Numbered from the stretch's first letter, positions 47,831-57,721 are shown. The stretch: 64,000 nt of DNA from Arcanobacterium haemolyticum (GCA_021532125.1 JADYUX010000002.1:310001-374000); one strand, 5' to 3'. The notes: generated from the letters alone by a model not told the origin. Translations and numbers: made by a program.

Positions 47831-49038
47831 TTGCGGACCTCCGGAATACGCGCCATATAGACCTCGATGTTCGTACGCATGTCGGCCAGAGAATCTCCCC
47901 CGAACTTATCGATCAATGCTTCAGCAAGGACGAGCGACACCATTGCTTCAGCTACGACAGCCCCCGGAACGACAGCAGTTGTATCCGACCGTTGATGAAG
48001 GGCCGTCGCAGCATCGCCTGTCGTCGTATCGATCGTTTTAAGAGCTCGCGGAACTGTCGAAATCGGCTTGAAAGCCACGCTTGCGCGAATAACCTCACCG
48101 TTGGACATGCCTCCTTCTATTCCACCGGCACGGTTGGTAAGGCGACGAAGTACACCGTCCTCACGCACAATCTCGTCATGAGCGCGGCTACCTGGACGTG
48201 CCGCCGACGCAAAGCCATCACCGATCTCAACACCTTTGACAGACTGGATCGACATGAGCGCCGCCGCAAGTTGCGCATCAAGACGCCCAAGCGGCGTTGC
48301 GTATGAGCCAAGACCTTGAGGAACACCGAACGCCAATACCTCAGCAACACCACCAAGAGTATCGCCGTTTTTCTTAGCTCGATCGATCTCGGCAATCATC
48401 AACGATTCCACCTCCGAGTCGAGGCAACGTACCGGCGAGAGGTCCAGCGCCGGTGCGTCCTGTGGGCTCAGCCTGCCAACCGAATCGTCGACCACCGATC
48501 CAATACGCGTCACGCGTGAGATGATGCGGATTCCCGCCGCCTGGAAGTTCAGCGCAGCAGCGACGGCGCCTGCCGCAACACGAGCAGCAGTCTCGCGCGC
48601 CGATGCCCTCTCAAGAACTGGACGAGCATCGTCGAAACCAAATTTATTCATTCCGACGAGGTCTGCATGACCTGGACGCGGAGTGGTCAGGGGCCGATTA
48701 CGCGCGATCTCCCGCTCGTCGCCTGTACCGGCATCGATGAGAAGCGAGCTCGGATCGACGGGATCGGCAGCCATAACCGTCTCCCACTTCGGCCACTCCG
48801 AGTTTCCGATTTCCAGTGCAATCGGAGTACCCAAAGTTGAGCCGTGACGCACGCCGCTCAGCACAGTCAGCGCATCCTGCTCGAACTTTTGCCGCGCTCC
48901 ACGACCATAGCCGAGCCGGCGCCGGGCGAGCGCCGCTTTCACAGTCTCAGACGTAAGCTCGACCCCTGCCGGCACTCCTTCAAGGAGGCTTATGAGGGCC
49001 TGGCCGTGTGATTCTCCTGCGGTACTCCAGCGAAACAT
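47827..49038 (-). CDS. aroC: Chorismate synthase
   Basis: Forms chorismate from EPSP with reduced FMN, the last common aromatic step. The 403-residue protein has the family signatures: [24 protein letters not shown] at the start, [21 protein letters not shown], and [17 protein letters not shown]. It requires reduced flavin, which links it to flavin supply (see the riboflavin importer). It is followed by aroK with a four-base overlap. Confidence 0.97.
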   Translation of the reverse strand: MFRWSTAGESHGQALISLLEGVPAGVELTSETVKAALARRRLGYGRGARQKFEQDALTVLSGVRHGSTLGTPIALEIGNSEWPKWETVMAADPVDPSSLLIDAGTGDEREIARNRPLTTPRPGHADLVGMNKFGFDDARPVLERASARETAARVAAGAVAAALNFQAAGIRIISRVTRIGSVVDDSVGRLSPQDAPALDLSPVRCLDSEVESLMIAEIDRAKKNGDTLGGVAEVLAFGVPQGLGSYATPLGRLDAQLAAALMSIQSVKGVEIGDGFASAARPGSRAHDEIVREDGVLRRLTNRAGGIEGGMSNGEVIRASVAFKPISTVPRALKTIDTTTGDAATALHQRSDTTAVVPGAVVAEAMVSLVLAEALIDKFGGDSLADMRTNIEVYMARIPEVRK

Positions 49039-49151
49039 GTTCCGATTGTGTCACAGTGCCTTACCCACTATCCAAGCGACCACACTGTGAACCAGCATGG
49101 GGCATGACGCTGAATATCCCAAACACGCTGTCTTTCCGAGCCTCGCGCTTC

Positions 49152-49718
49152 TCATGAGAGCGGAAATATCCAGCACGCCACCCATGCCAGACAGGCCGCC
49201 GCAATAAGATGCGGCCCCAGCGGGATATACGCCCCGCCTCCGCTCCGCAAACGAGCAACACCGCCATGACAAGCGGCCGAAATGCTCGCAAGAGCGACTG
49301 CACCGACCATCACAGTGACATCGGCGAGCCACAAGCCGATAACGCCAAGAAGTTTCACGTCCCCCAGACCCATACTGGTGAAACGATGCACGACATATCC
49401 GCCGATATACACGCACCCACCCGCGAGGATACCGCTGCGGATGAGAGCACCCGAATCGTTCTTCGCATACCACGCCGCCACGACGACAAGCAAAAGTGCA
49501 CTCGTTGCAAGGAGAGGATCAGGCAAGACGTAACGCTTTGCGTCAACCACTGCGCTGACAAATAGCGGCCCTGCAGCGATTCCAGCAAGTGCCCGTTCGT
49601 CGCCACTGAGCATCACCATGCTGCCCGCACACACGAGAACACCTACACAACCACATGCAAGAGCAACCGGTAGGCTCAGCGCACCGCGAAGCCAGCTATA
49701 TCGTGTTAATCGTTCCAT
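49152..49718 (-). CDS. A24-family prepilin peptidase
   Basis: A membrane aspartic protease that trims type-IV prepilin-like leaders. 188 residues with about six hydrophobic segments. The two catalytic aspartates are D59 (VVDAKRYVLPDPL) and D120 in the SMGLGDVKLLG motif. It lacks the N-terminal methylase domain, which is typical of actinobacterial forms. Its location between aroC and the aroE-like gene is conserved in actinobacteria. No pilin or tad/flp gene lies in this window, so its substrate must be encoded elsewhere. Confidence 0.88.
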   Translation of the reverse strand: MERLTRYSWLRGALSLPVALACGCVGVLVCAGSMVMLSGDERALAGIAAGPLFVSAVVDAKRYVLPDPLLATSALLLVVVAAWYAKNDSGALIRSGILAGGCVYIGGYVVHRFTSMGLGDVKLLGVIGLWLADVTVMVGAVALASISAACHGGVARLRSGGGAYIPLGPHLIAAACLAWVACWIFPLS

Positions 49719-49769
49719 GACCCAACGCTATGGAATCATGCGGCTTCGTCGTTTAAATCGGCGCCAACC

Positions 49770-49778
49770 TGTGGACAA
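49770..49778 (-). other. DnaA-box-like 9-mer in an intergenic gap
   Basis: tgtggacaa is the exact complement of TTGTCCACA, the actinobacterial DnaA box. A one-mismatch copy (tgtggagaa) lies at 49798-49806. They sit in the 108-base gap between the prepilin peptidase and the aroE-like gene. Two sites are too few for an origin, and one 9-mer can occur by chance. Confidence 0.35.
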
Positions 49779-49826
49779 CGCGCTCGAAGGCGAGACCTGT
49801 GGAGAACAATGCCACGAGGCTAGTAC

Positions 49827-50486
49827 TCACAAGGCCGCAATGACCTTTCGCATCGCCTTCATATTCGGCTCCCCCGACGTGAGCAAACGAATCTGGGCAG
49901 CAGCAGCATGAAGCTCAACTAGGCCACGTTCAAGGACCTTACCTTCCACCAGGACGTGTGCCAGGCCTTCGTCGTCGCCGATCTCCACCACGGGAGAGGC
50001 CGAACCCAACGTCACACCTAGCCGATGGGCCACTGCAGCGGTCATCGGATCACCCTCGGCGTCTACAGGGCCGTACCCAAGCTGCGTCAACGCGGCGACG
50101 CTTGCCCATCCGCGGGGGCCTCGTGCACGAATGACACCGGCGCCTTCCGCCTTCTCCTTGCCGCTCGCGTCCTTCAGCGCCGCGACGATGCCTCCAACAT
50201 AGGAGAGGAAACCAAAAGCATCAGGAAGCGCAGACACCCAGGCAACACAATCCGACCCTCCGACAGCCTTCGCCAATCCGTCGTTGAGCAGACATACACG
50301 CAAGCCGTCGACTGCCTGCGAGACCGGGAGAACGACGCCGAGCCAGCTCGATTCTCGCCTCGCCACGAGTGACGGAAGATCCTCATCTACGGCAATGACC
50401 GTACACGTGGAGCCTGCGCGAAGGAGACGGCATTCAAGATCGTCGTCGTGCCCGCGCCAGATGAGGGTGCGTTGTTTGAGATCCAT
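49827..50486 (-). CDS. Eroded shikimate dehydrogenase-like protein
   Basis: It stands where aroE belongs (between mltG and the prepilin peptidase), and its C-terminus still matches AroE: GLVELHAAAAQIRLLTSGEPNMKAMR parallels the family's GxxMLxxQA...F..W.G....MR end. But the protein is only about 219 residues (AroE about 270-285). The substrate-site SVTMPLK with the catalytic Lys reads GVVLPVSQ, and no GAGGAA NADP loop is visible. It is probably not an active dehydrogenase. The ATG at 50486 has a GGAG site; 50501 is possible. It is either a decaying gene or a repurposed fold. Confidence 0.65.
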   Translation of the reverse strand: MDLKQRTLIWRGHDDDLECRLLRAGSTCTVIAVDEDLPSLVARRESSWLGVVLPVSQAVDGLRVCLLNDGLAKAVGGSDCVAWVSALPDAFGFLSYVGGIVAALKDASGKEKAEGAGVIRARGPRGWASVAALTQLGYGPVDAEGDPMTAAVAHRLGVTLGSASPVVEIGDDEGLAHVLVEGKVLERGLVELHAAAAQIRLLTSGEPNMKAMRKVIAAL

Positions 50487-50559
50487 GTGAACTCCATCCA
50501 CGTAGCGATTACCGGCACATCACCCGCGCCGGAGGTTCCCGCACAGCGGGTTCTCCCAC

Positions 50560-51681
50560 CTATCGCTGAGGATTCTTCGCGAGCCAGTCGCGGAACTCTT
50601 GAACGTTCTGATTATGCTCATCGAGCGTCGTCGCAAACTTCGTTTCGCCCGTATCGAGATTGACGGTGACGAAGTAGAGCCAGTCCCCCGCCTCTGGTGC
50701 AACGGCGGCCGCGATAGCCTCATCACCGGCAGAGCCGATCGGCGACGGCGGAAGGCCCGCATGAATGTACGTATTGTAAGGAGTATCCGACTCGAGTTCG
50801 GCCTGTGTTGGTACGCCGCCGGTCTTGCCAAGGCCGTACAAAACCGTGGAATCCATCTGTAGCAGACCATTGACCTGAGTCGTATCAGCCAGACGATTCT
50901 CGATCACCCGAGCAACCTTGGCGTAATCAGTTGAGTTACCTTCACGTTCAATGATTGACGCCTTAATGAGCGTCTGCTCCCACGTGGTTCGATCGATGCC
51001 GAGATCCGCTAACTGTTCGACGCGAGCCGCCACCATCTCAGTGAGCGCTTCAGCTGCGGTGGTTCCAGGCTCAAAGGTATATGTCAGCGGCGCAAACCAT
51101 CCTTCCGGGTTGCCTCCGGCCTCAGCAGGCAAACCGATCTCCCCTGCGGCAGCGGACTGAACGTCCGTGACGCTCACCGAGAGCGCCGATGCGAGGCGCT
51201 CGTACACCTGCCAGGTTGTGAAACCTTCCGGAATCGTCACCGTAATAGAAGCCTTATTCGAGGGGTCGAGGAGTGCTGCTAGAGCCCCCGATGCCGACAT
51301 CTCCTTCTTGACGTTGAAGGTGCCGGGCTGGATTGACGATGAGCGGGAATCCGCCGTGTAGGCGTCGACGAAGGCACCCGGCGTGGCAACGACGCCGGCC
51401 TCGTGGAGAATCTGAGCTATCTGCCGCCCGGTTGCGCCGGCGGGAATCGTCACTGAGACGGTCTCGGTTCCTGGGCCCGGATAGTCACGAACAGACGAAG
51501 AACCGGAAAAGACTCGCGGGAACATCACAACCGCTGTAGCCGTCACTGCCATGAGGAGAAAACACGTGATGGCAAGGGTGCGCCAGCGGCGTCGGCGCCT
51601 GGCGTCTTTAGCCGGCGAACCCGCACGTGCTGACCGCTTTGCTCGCGGTGTCGAGGACATATCGTCGAAGAGGTCGCTCAT
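50560..51681 (-). CDS. mltG: Endolytic murein transglycosylase MltG
   Basis: Cuts nascent peptidoglycan strands at the outer membrane face and limits glycan length. 373 residues: a basic cytoplasmic start, one membrane helix (about 35-55), a LysM-like region (VSVTIPAGATGRQIAQIL), then the YceG catalytic domain with the Glu of ASIIEREG (E245) and RVIENRL ... LLQMDSTVLYGL. It overlaps ruvX by four bases. The order alaS-ruvX-mltG-aroE is standard for actinobacteria. Confidence 0.95.
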   Translation of the reverse strand: MSDLFDDMSSTPRAKRSARAGSPAKDARRRRRWRTLAITCFLLMAVTATAVVMFPRVFSGSSSVRDYPGPGTETVSVTIPAGATGRQIAQILHEAGVVATPGAFVDAYTADSRSSSIQPGTFNVKKEMSASGALAALLDPSNKASITVTIPEGFTTWQVYERLASALSVSVTDVQSAAAGEIGLPAEAGGNPEGWFAPLTYTFEPGTTAAEALTEMVAARVEQLADLGIDRTTWEQTLIKASIIEREGNSTDYAKVARVIENRLADTTQVNGLLQMDSTVLYGLGKTGGVPTQAELESDTPYNTYIHAGLPPSPIGSAGDEAIAAAVAPEAGDWLYFVTVNLDTGETKFATTLDEHNQNVQEFRDWLAKNPQR

Positions 51682-52148
51682 GAGTGCCTTTCTTCCTCAA
51701 GGATGACAGCTTCGCCCGGTGCCTCACCAGTGCGGCGCTCGATTTCGAGAGCTGTTTCAAGGATAACGATCGCTGCGGCTTGATCAACGACGGATCGGTG
51801 AGTGCGCGAGTCGCGACCTGCTGCCGCGAGTTGGGCGTGCGCTGTGACTGTCGAGAGCCGCTCGTCGACGAGGCGCACAGGAACGGGCTGGATCTTGCGT
51901 GCTAGGGCGCGGGCCCAGCGGCGGGCGTCGCGTGCTGAGATTCCTTCGCTGCCGTCCATATTTCGTGGGAGTCCGACGATGACTTCGACGATCTCGTCGC
52001 TTGCTACAAGGTTCGCAACTTTTCGGACATCGGAGTTATTGCGTGCGAGCGTATCGACAGGCGTGGCGAGGATCGCGTCGGGGTCGCATGTGGCAACCCC
52101 GACGCGTGCCTTACCTACATCAACTGCGATTCGCTTTCCGCGGCGCAT
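51678..52148 (-). CDS. ruvX: RuvX/YqgF RNase H-fold nuclease
   Basis: A conserved small nuclease, proposed to resolve Holliday junctions and to act in 16S rRNA 5' processing. 156 residues with the RNase H-like start IAVDVGKARVGVATCDPD (catalytic Asp), IVGLPRNMDGSEG, and VDERLSTVTAHAQL. It shares one base with the alaS stop (TGATG) and four with mltG, so it is tightly coupled in the alaS-ruvX-mltG unit. Confidence 0.94.
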   Translation of the reverse strand: MRRGKRIAVDVGKARVGVATCDPDAILATPVDTLARNNSDVRKVANLVASDEIVEVIVGLPRNMDGSEGISARDARRWARALARKIQPVPVRLVDERLSTVTAHAQLAAAGRDSRTHRSVVDQAAAIVILETALEIERRTGEAPGEAVILEEERHS

Positions 52149-54811
52149 CAGGAGAGTTCAGTCTCGATTGCAGCAGCGACGTCACCGATCTTGGTGGCGT
52201 CGGTTCCACCGCCCTGGGCGATGTCGTCTTTGCCGCCGCCACCGCCGCCGAGGATTCGAGCTGCAAGTTTGGCGAGGGGGCCTGCCTTGGTACCAAGATC
52301 GCGCGCCGCCTGGGTTGTGACGACGACGACCGACGGGCGCCCCTTGGCAATGCCTGTGACGACGATGACGCCAGCTTCGCCTTCGCTCACGCGGGCCTTG
52401 ATTTCATTTGCGACGGTACGCACGTCGTCTGCCGAAAGCACTTCGCCGAGGTTGTATCGGTAGAAAGTGATTTGACCGATGCGGCGGCGCGACGCCAAGA
52501 CTGCATCAATACCGGATGTGAGGCGCGCGAGGTTAAGGCTGGCAATCTCCTTTTCAGCGTTCTTGAGGCGGCTGAGGATCGAGTCGATACGCTCAGGGAG
52601 TTCCTCCGGGCGCGCCCCAACCATGTGTGCGAGCTGCGAAACAAGCGCCCGTTCCTTGGCTCCTTGTTCGTACGCACCGTTGCCGACGAGGGCCTCGATG
52701 CGGCGAACTCCAGAACCGATGGAGGATTCGCCGAGCACGGACACGAGGCCGATTTCGCCGGTTTCACCGACGTGGGTGCCTGCGCAAAGTTCCTTCGACC
52801 AATCGCCACCAATGGAGACGACGCGAACGATCTTGCCGTATTTTTCGCCGAAGAGGGCCATTGCACCTGTCTTGCGAGCATCCTCAATCGGCATCTCTTC
52901 TGCCGTTACCTCAAGGTTTTCCTGGAGACGCTCATTGACTCGGGCCTCGATCCCTGACAGGACGTCGGTTGGGATTTGCGAGCCGTGGCGGAAGTCGAAA
53001 CGCATACGCGAGGGCGAGTTCTCCGAACCTGCCTGCGTTGCCTGTTCACCGAGGAATTCGTGAAGCGCCTTGTGCACCATGTGCGTTGACGTGTGCGAAC
53101 GGGCGATGTCGATACGACGATCGGCGTCAATCGATGCGACGACGGCATCACCAAGTGCCACGGTTCCTTCCGAAAGCGAACCACGGTGCACGTGCAGGCC
53201 CTTAACAGGTGCCTGCACGTCCTGGACGTCGATGAAGCCGCCGCCCTGAACGGAGATTGTTCCGTGATCGGCGAGCTGACCGCCCATTTCGGCGTAGAAC
53301 GGAGTCTGGTCGAGGACAATATCGACGTCAGCTGGTGCTGTGGCAGCGGGAACTTCGACGCCGTCTTGAAGGATGGCGACAATCTTCGCTTCCACTGTCT
53401 TTTCGGTGTAGCCAAGGAATCGTGTGGGGCCGCCCTGGGCATCGAGGATCGAGTGGTACACGTGAGCATCCACGTGGCCCGTCTTCTTTGCCTGTGCGTC
53501 TGCACGTGCACGATCCTTCTGCTCCTGCATGAGTGCGCGGAAGTTCTTTTCGTCTACCTTGACGCCCTTTTCCTCAGCCATTTCGAGGGTGAGGTCGATG
53601 GGGAATCCGTAGGTGTCGTGGAGGGTGAAGGCGTCTTCGCCGGAGAGCTGCCCGCCCTTGGCGCGTGTCACAGCGAGGTCGAAGATCTGCGTTCCCGCAG
53701 CGAGTGTACGGCGGAACGCTTCTTCCTCGGCGCTGGCAACCTCGAGAATCTGCGGGAAGTTCGCTTCGATCTCCGGGTAAGACTCTTTCATCGCATCCTT
53801 GGAGGCGGTGATGAGGGTAGGTACGACGACCTCGTCGACTCCGAGAAGGCGGATGGAGCGAACGGCGCGGCGCAGGAGACGACGAAGCACATAGCCGCGT
53901 CCGTCGTTACCCGGGCGTACACCATCTCCGATGAGCATGAGAGCGCTGCGAATGTGGTCGGCGACGATGCGCATACGAATGTCGGATTGCTCGTCTGCGC
54001 CATACCTGCGGCCGGAGATTTCTTCCGTGGCTGCGATAACCGGGAAGACCTGATCCGTCTCGAACATGTTGGCCTTGTCCTGGAGAAGGAAGGCCAGGCG
54101 TTCGAGGCCGGCGCCGGTGTCGATGGCGGTCTGGTCAAGGTCGCCAAGGAGCGGGTAGTTCTTGCCTTCGCCCTCGCCACGGAGGTACTGGTCGAAGACG
54201 AGGTTCCAGATTTCGAGGTAGCGGTCGCCACCCGGATCAACCGTGCCGCCCTCGGCTTCGGGGCCGAATTCAGGGCCTCGGTCGTAATGAATCTCGGCGC
54301 AGGGGCCGGCAGGTCCGGGCTGGCCGGTGGACCAGAAGATTTCTTCACGCGTAAGACGTACGACGTGCTTCGGGTTGAGCCCAATCGTCTTCGTCCACAT
54401 GTTGTAGGCGACATCATCCTGGTCCCAGATCGTCACCCAGATGCGGTCACCGTCGAGGCCATAGCCGCCGTCTTTGACGGACGACGTGAGGAGGCCCCAC
54501 GCGAATTCGATTGCGCCTTCCTTGAAGTAGTCACCGAAGGAGAAATTGCCGCACATCTGGAAGAAGGTGCCGTGGCGCGTTGTCTTTCCAACGTTCTCGA
54601 TGTCATTGGTGCGGATACATTTCTGCACTGAGGCCACTCGGGGGTAGGGCGCCGCTTCTGTACCGACGATGTAGGGAATGAACGGGACCATTCCGGCGAT
54701 TGTAAAGAGAATCGACGGGTCGGGCGAGACGAGGGGCACCGATGGTGCGATATGGTGTCCGTTCTTCTCGAAGTAGTCGAGCCATCGCTGGCGAATCTCA
54801 GCGGTACGCAT
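52148..54811 (-). CDS. alaS: Alanyl-tRNA synthetase
   Basis: Charges tRNA-Ala. 887 residues: the class-II catalytic domain (TAEIRQRWLDYFEKNGH, RHGTFFQMCGNFSFGDYFKEGA), the tRNA-recognition domain, the editing domain with its zinc ligands (HTSTHMVHKAL and ELCAGTHVGETGEIG, HxxxH and CxxxH), and the C-terminal DHHA1 domain, where a GGGGGGKDDIAQGGG motif ends the protein. The length is normal. It precedes ruvX with a one-base overlap. Confidence 0.98.
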   Translation of the reverse strand: MRTAEIRQRWLDYFEKNGHHIAPSVPLVSPDPSILFTIAGMVPFIPYIVGTEAAPYPRVASVQKCIRTNDIENVGKTTRHGTFFQMCGNFSFGDYFKEGAIEFAWGLLTSSVKDGGYGLDGDRIWVTIWDQDDVAYNMWTKTIGLNPKHVVRLTREEIFWSTGQPGPAGPCAEIHYDRGPEFGPEAEGGTVDPGGDRYLEIWNLVFDQYLRGEGEGKNYPLLGDLDQTAIDTGAGLERLAFLLQDKANMFETDQVFPVIAATEEISGRRYGADEQSDIRMRIVADHIRSALMLIGDGVRPGNDGRGYVLRRLLRRAVRSIRLLGVDEVVVPTLITASKDAMKESYPEIEANFPQILEVASAEEEAFRRTLAAGTQIFDLAVTRAKGGQLSGEDAFTLHDTYGFPIDLTLEMAEEKGVKVDEKNFRALMQEQKDRARADAQAKKTGHVDAHVYHSILDAQGGPTRFLGYTEKTVEAKIVAILQDGVEVPAATAPADVDIVLDQTPFYAEMGGQLADHGTISVQGGGFIDVQDVQAPVKGLHVHRGSLSEGTVALGDAVVASIDADRRIDIARSHTSTHMVHKALHEFLGEQATQAGSENSPSRMRFDFRHGSQIPTDVLSGIEARVNERLQENLEVTAEEMPIEDARKTGAMALFGEKYGKIVRVVSIGGDWSKELCAGTHVGETGEIGLVSVLGESSIGSGVRRIEALVGNGAYEQGAKERALVSQLAHMVGARPEELPERIDSILSRLKNAEKEIASLNLARLTSGIDAVLASRRRIGQITFYRYNLGEVLSADDVRTVANEIKARVSEGEAGVIVVTGIAKGRPSVVVVTTQAARDLGTKAGPLAKLAARILGGGGGGKDDIAQGGGTDATKIGDVAAAIETELS

Positions 54812-54979
54812 TCTTTTCCTTCTCCGGCCGTTGGGCCTTGATTCCTTCGCGCCTCATGCGCTCGGAACTCATTATCGTGGGAAGTCCTCTGCTGGTGCTA
54901 CTTTGCTCCGGCGTGAGTCCCTCACATATTTGTTCGGTTGTCGTAGCGCACCGGGCGGGTGCACTGCCACGATTGTGTC

Positions 54980-55393
54980 TTAGAACGAGGTCGTGCTATC
55001 GGCCTTAGAATTCCCGGCTGCCGTAGCTTCCTGAGTGTGCTCGGCAGTGCCAGTGACGAATCCTTTGACTTTCAGTGCGCCTTTGCGCAGGGCGAGGAAT
55101 GGCGCGGCGATGGTCGACGTGACGAGTGTCGTCATTGCGGAGACGTCTTCGGCAGTGCGGGCGGCGGCCGCCGTGATCGTGTCGAGGCGGGCTACCTGTC
55201 CGTTGGCGTCGCGAACAGTCTTTGCTGCTTCGTCGATCGCTGGAAGTGTGTGGTCGGTGAGCTCTTGGAGAGAATCAGCAAGGCGGTCGAGAACCTGTGC
55301 GAGCTTTCCGATGGGGCGGATGAGTGCGATGACGAGGGCGACGAATGCCAGAGCGGCAATAAGACCAGCGATCTGTCCGATGGTGATATCCAT
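54980..55393 (-). CDS. DUF948 single-pass membrane protein
   Basis: A conserved actinobacterial protein found between rpsD and alaS. About 137 residues: one membrane helix (roughly 7-28), then a long helical segment (RPIGKLAQVLDRLADSLQELT ...) that probably forms a coiled coil under the membrane. The function is unknown; structural or envelope roles have been suggested for the family. I chose the ATG at 55393 because of its GGAGGA site. The gap to alaS (54812-54979) holds no feature I recognise. Confidence 0.85.
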   Translation of the reverse strand: MDITIGQIAGLIAALAFVALVIALIRPIGKLAQVLDRLADSLQELTDHTLPAIDEAAKTVRDANGQVARLDTITAAAARTAEDVSAMTTLVTSTIAAPFLALRKGALKVKGFVTGTAEHTQEATAAGNSKADSTTSF

Positions 55394-55411
55394 AGTTCCT
55401 CCGGGTAGCAA

Positions 55412-55435
55412 GAACGCGCCCCGAAGGGCGCGTTC
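55412..55435 (-). terminator. Terminator of rpsD
   Basis: A 10-bp stem (gaacgcgccc / gggcgcgttc) with a four-base loop, 10 bases past the rpsD stop, with a weak T-rich tail on the minus strand. It may only attenuate, because the DUF948 gene follows at once. Confidence 0.8.
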
Positions 55436-55445
55436 TCGGTAAGTC

Positions 55446-56066
55446 TTAGCGCGAGTAGTGCTCGACGACCATCTGGACGTCGCAGGTCACGGGAACTTCG
55501 GCGCGCTTGGGGCGGCGCACGAGCGTGAAGCGGAGCTTCTCGAGCTCAACGTCGAGGTATTCCGGAACCTTCGGCAGGACGTCGCGGTGAGCGCCACCGG
55601 CGGCTGCGAGGAAGGAGGGGGAAGCCTGCGAGCGAGCCTTGACCTGAACGATCTGGCCGGGCTTGACGCGGAAGGACGGGCGATCAACGATGCGGCCGTC
55701 AACGAGGATGTGACGATGGGTCACGATCTGGCGAGCCTGAGCGGTCGTGCGGGCGAAGCCGGCGCGCAGAACGAGAGCATCGAGGCGCATCTCGAGGAGC
55801 TCAACGAGGTTCTCACCAGCAAGGCCTTCGGAACGGCGAGCTTCTTCCCAGACACGACGCATCTGAGCTTCACGGATACCGTACTGGGCGCGCAGGCGCT
55901 GCTTCTCCTTGAGACGTACCGAGTAATCGGAATCCTTGGTGCGGCCGCGACCGTGCTCACCTGGGCGGTAGGGGCGGCGCTGCATGTAGCGCTCAGCCTT
56001 CGGGGTGAGGGCGATGCCGAGGGCGCGGGAAAGGCGCACCTGCTTGCGTGAACGGTTCGAGGACAT
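55446..56066 (-). CDS. rpsD: 30S ribosomal protein S4
   Basis: A primary 16S rRNA-binding protein that nucleates 30S assembly; it often represses its own mRNA. 206 residues with the S4 N-terminal domain (RPYRPGEHGRGRTKDSDYSVRLKEKQRLR) and the S4 RNA-binding domain (NLVELLEMRLDALVLRAGFARTTAQARQ, HRHILVDGRIVDRPS). The ATG at 56066 has an AGGAGAG site and gives the normal length, so the longer frame to 56186 is rejected. It stands apart from the rpoA operon, next to alaS, as in other actinobacteria. Confidence 0.97.
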   Translation of the reverse strand: MSSNRSRKQVRLSRALGIALTPKAERYMQRRPYRPGEHGRGRTKDSDYSVRLKEKQRLRAQYGIREAQMRRVWEEARRSEGLAGENLVELLEMRLDALVLRAGFARTTAQARQIVTHRHILVDGRIVDRPSFRVKPGQIVQVKARSQASPSFLAAAGGAHRDVLPKVPEYLDVELEKLRFTLVRRPKRAEVPVTCDVQMVVEHYSR

Positions 56067-56195
56067 ATCTCTCCTGTCGAAATCAATGCGCAACCTGATG
56101 GTTGCGGGGCCAACCGTGGCGGCTGAGGCCCCAGGTCTCTGGGTTCTCGAACAGAAAACCCGTCGGCGCCCTGAGCGGGCAACCACAAAATACTA

Positions 56196-57530
56196 TCAGC
56201 TGCCTGGCTCAAGTATCGACCGGATACGGGCGAGGCGTTGTGTGACATTCGCTTCGTAGCCGCGTTCCGTCGGCTCGTAGTAGTGCTTCCCAATCAGCCC
56301 CTCGGGCATAAACTCCATGGAGGCAACGCCCGCTTCGTAGTCGTGCGCGTATTTGTAGCCTTCTTTATAGCCAAGCTCTTTCGCGCCTCGGAAGGAATCG
56401 TTGCGCAGGGCGAGTGGAACTGGCCCTGCCTTTCCCGCGCGCACATCAGCGATTGCTTCATTGATGGCCATGTATGCACGGTTCGATTTCGGGGCAGTAG
56501 CCAAATGAGCGACGGCCTCCGCCAGAATGATCCGGCCTTCCGGCATCCCGACAAGCGCAACAGCTTGGGCCGCAGCGGTTGCCGTTTGGAGGGCCGAGGG
56601 ATCTGCCATACCCACGTCTTCTGCTGCTGAGATCATAAGACGGCGGGCGATGAAGCGCGGGTCCTCCCCTGCCTCAAGCATTCGGGCAAGGTAATGCATC
56701 GCTGCATCGACGTTAGAACCCCGGATCGACTTAATAAACGCAGAGATCACATCGTAGTGATCCTCTTTGTCATATCGGACGCTCGCACCGTCGGCAGCCT
56801 GCGAGATGTCGATAAGTTCGATAGTCGACGAACCTCGAAGTTCGGCGCCGTCGGCCGCAGCTTCGAGCAGCGTGAGCGAACGGCGGCCATCCTGCCCGGC
56901 AAGGCGCACAAGATTTGCCTGAGCCTCGTCGGTAATCGTCAATTTACCGTTCAGTCCGCGTTCGTCGATGAGCGCGCGCTCGATAAGCGTCGCAATATCG
57001 TCGTCGGATAACCCGTGAAGGGTAATGAGGAGCGAACGTGAGAGCAACGGAGAGACAACCGAAAATGCGGGGTTCTCTGTCGTCGCCGCGACGAGCACAA
57101 CCCATCCGTTTTCCACCGCTGGGAGAAGTACATCCTGTTGGGTCTTCGAGAAACGGTGGACCTCGTCGATAAAAAGGATTGTTTCGCGCCCGCTCGCCGC
57201 GAGTCGATGCTTAGCACCCGCGACAACGTTGCGGATGTCGCTGACACCCGCAGATACTGCAGAGATCTCCTCAAAATGACGATCGCCAGCTCGTGCGATG
57301 AGGTAGGCAAGTGTTGTTTTCCCAGTGCCAGGCGGCCCCCACAGGAAAATTGACGAGGGCGACTGCGATCCAGGTTCGATCATCCGCCGGATTGGTGAGC
57401 CAGGACCTAGCAGGTGGCTTTGACCGACAAGTTCATCGAGTGTACGTGGCCGCATACGCACGGCAAGCGGCCCATGCTCGGGAGTCGGTACACCAGTGGC
57501 ATCTACCCCGCTGCTCTCAAAAAGGTCCAT
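56196..57530 (-). CDS. rarA: Replication-associated recombination protein A (AAA+ ATPase)
   Basis: RarA/MgsA acts at stalled forks and relates to clamp-loader ATPases. 444 residues: Walker A FLWGPPGTGKTTLAY, Walker B ILFIDEVHRF, sensor 1 VLVAATTENPAF, and the C-terminal tetramerisation domain with ALHYLARMLEAGEDPRFIARR-like sequence (DAAMHYLARMLEAGEDP). The order rarA-rpsD-DUF948-alaS is conserved. It is the last housekeeping gene before the accessory island. Confidence 0.96.
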   Translation of the reverse strand: MDLFESSGVDATGVPTPEHGPLAVRMRPRTLDELVGQSHLLGPGSPIRRMIEPGSQSPSSIFLWGPPGTGKTTLAYLIARAGDRHFEEISAVSAGVSDIRNVVAGAKHRLAASGRETILFIDEVHRFSKTQQDVLLPAVENGWVVLVAATTENPAFSVVSPLLSRSLLITLHGLSDDDIATLIERALIDERGLNGKLTITDEAQANLVRLAGQDGRRSLTLLEAAADGAELRGSSTIELIDISQAADGASVRYDKEDHYDVISAFIKSIRGSNVDAAMHYLARMLEAGEDPRFIARRLMISAAEDVGMADPSALQTATAAAQAVALVGMPEGRIILAEAVAHLATAPKSNRAYMAINEAIADVRAGKAGPVPLALRNDSFRGAKELGYKEGYKYAHDYEAGVASMEFMPEGLIGKHYYEPTERGYEANVTQRLARIRSILEPGS

Positions 57531-57721
57531 TCCCCCATCCTAGAGCTCTTGGTCAGGGTTCCCATGAGATTCTCGCTGGGAGCGCACGTAGGCAACATTA
57601 CGAGACACGACGACAGGTTCAATCTAACGACTAACAAGATTCTTATCACCGGGAATCAAATCTGTGACCAGCATAATTACTTGATTGGCAGCATTTTTCC
57701 CGCAATCACGCCGAGAATTCC

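Noticed and set aside
49051-49473. A 140-residue minus-strand open frame
   Set aside because: It overlaps the prepilin peptidase in another frame. The peptidase has both catalytic Asp motifs; this frame has no support.
49770-49806. Replication origin
   Set aside because: Only one exact DnaA box and one near match; there is no dnaA, dnaN or AT-rich unwinding region nearby.
53093-54631. A 512-residue open frame on the plus strand
   Set aside because: It is antisense to alaS, whose signatures are unmistakable. No ribosome site or family match is seen.
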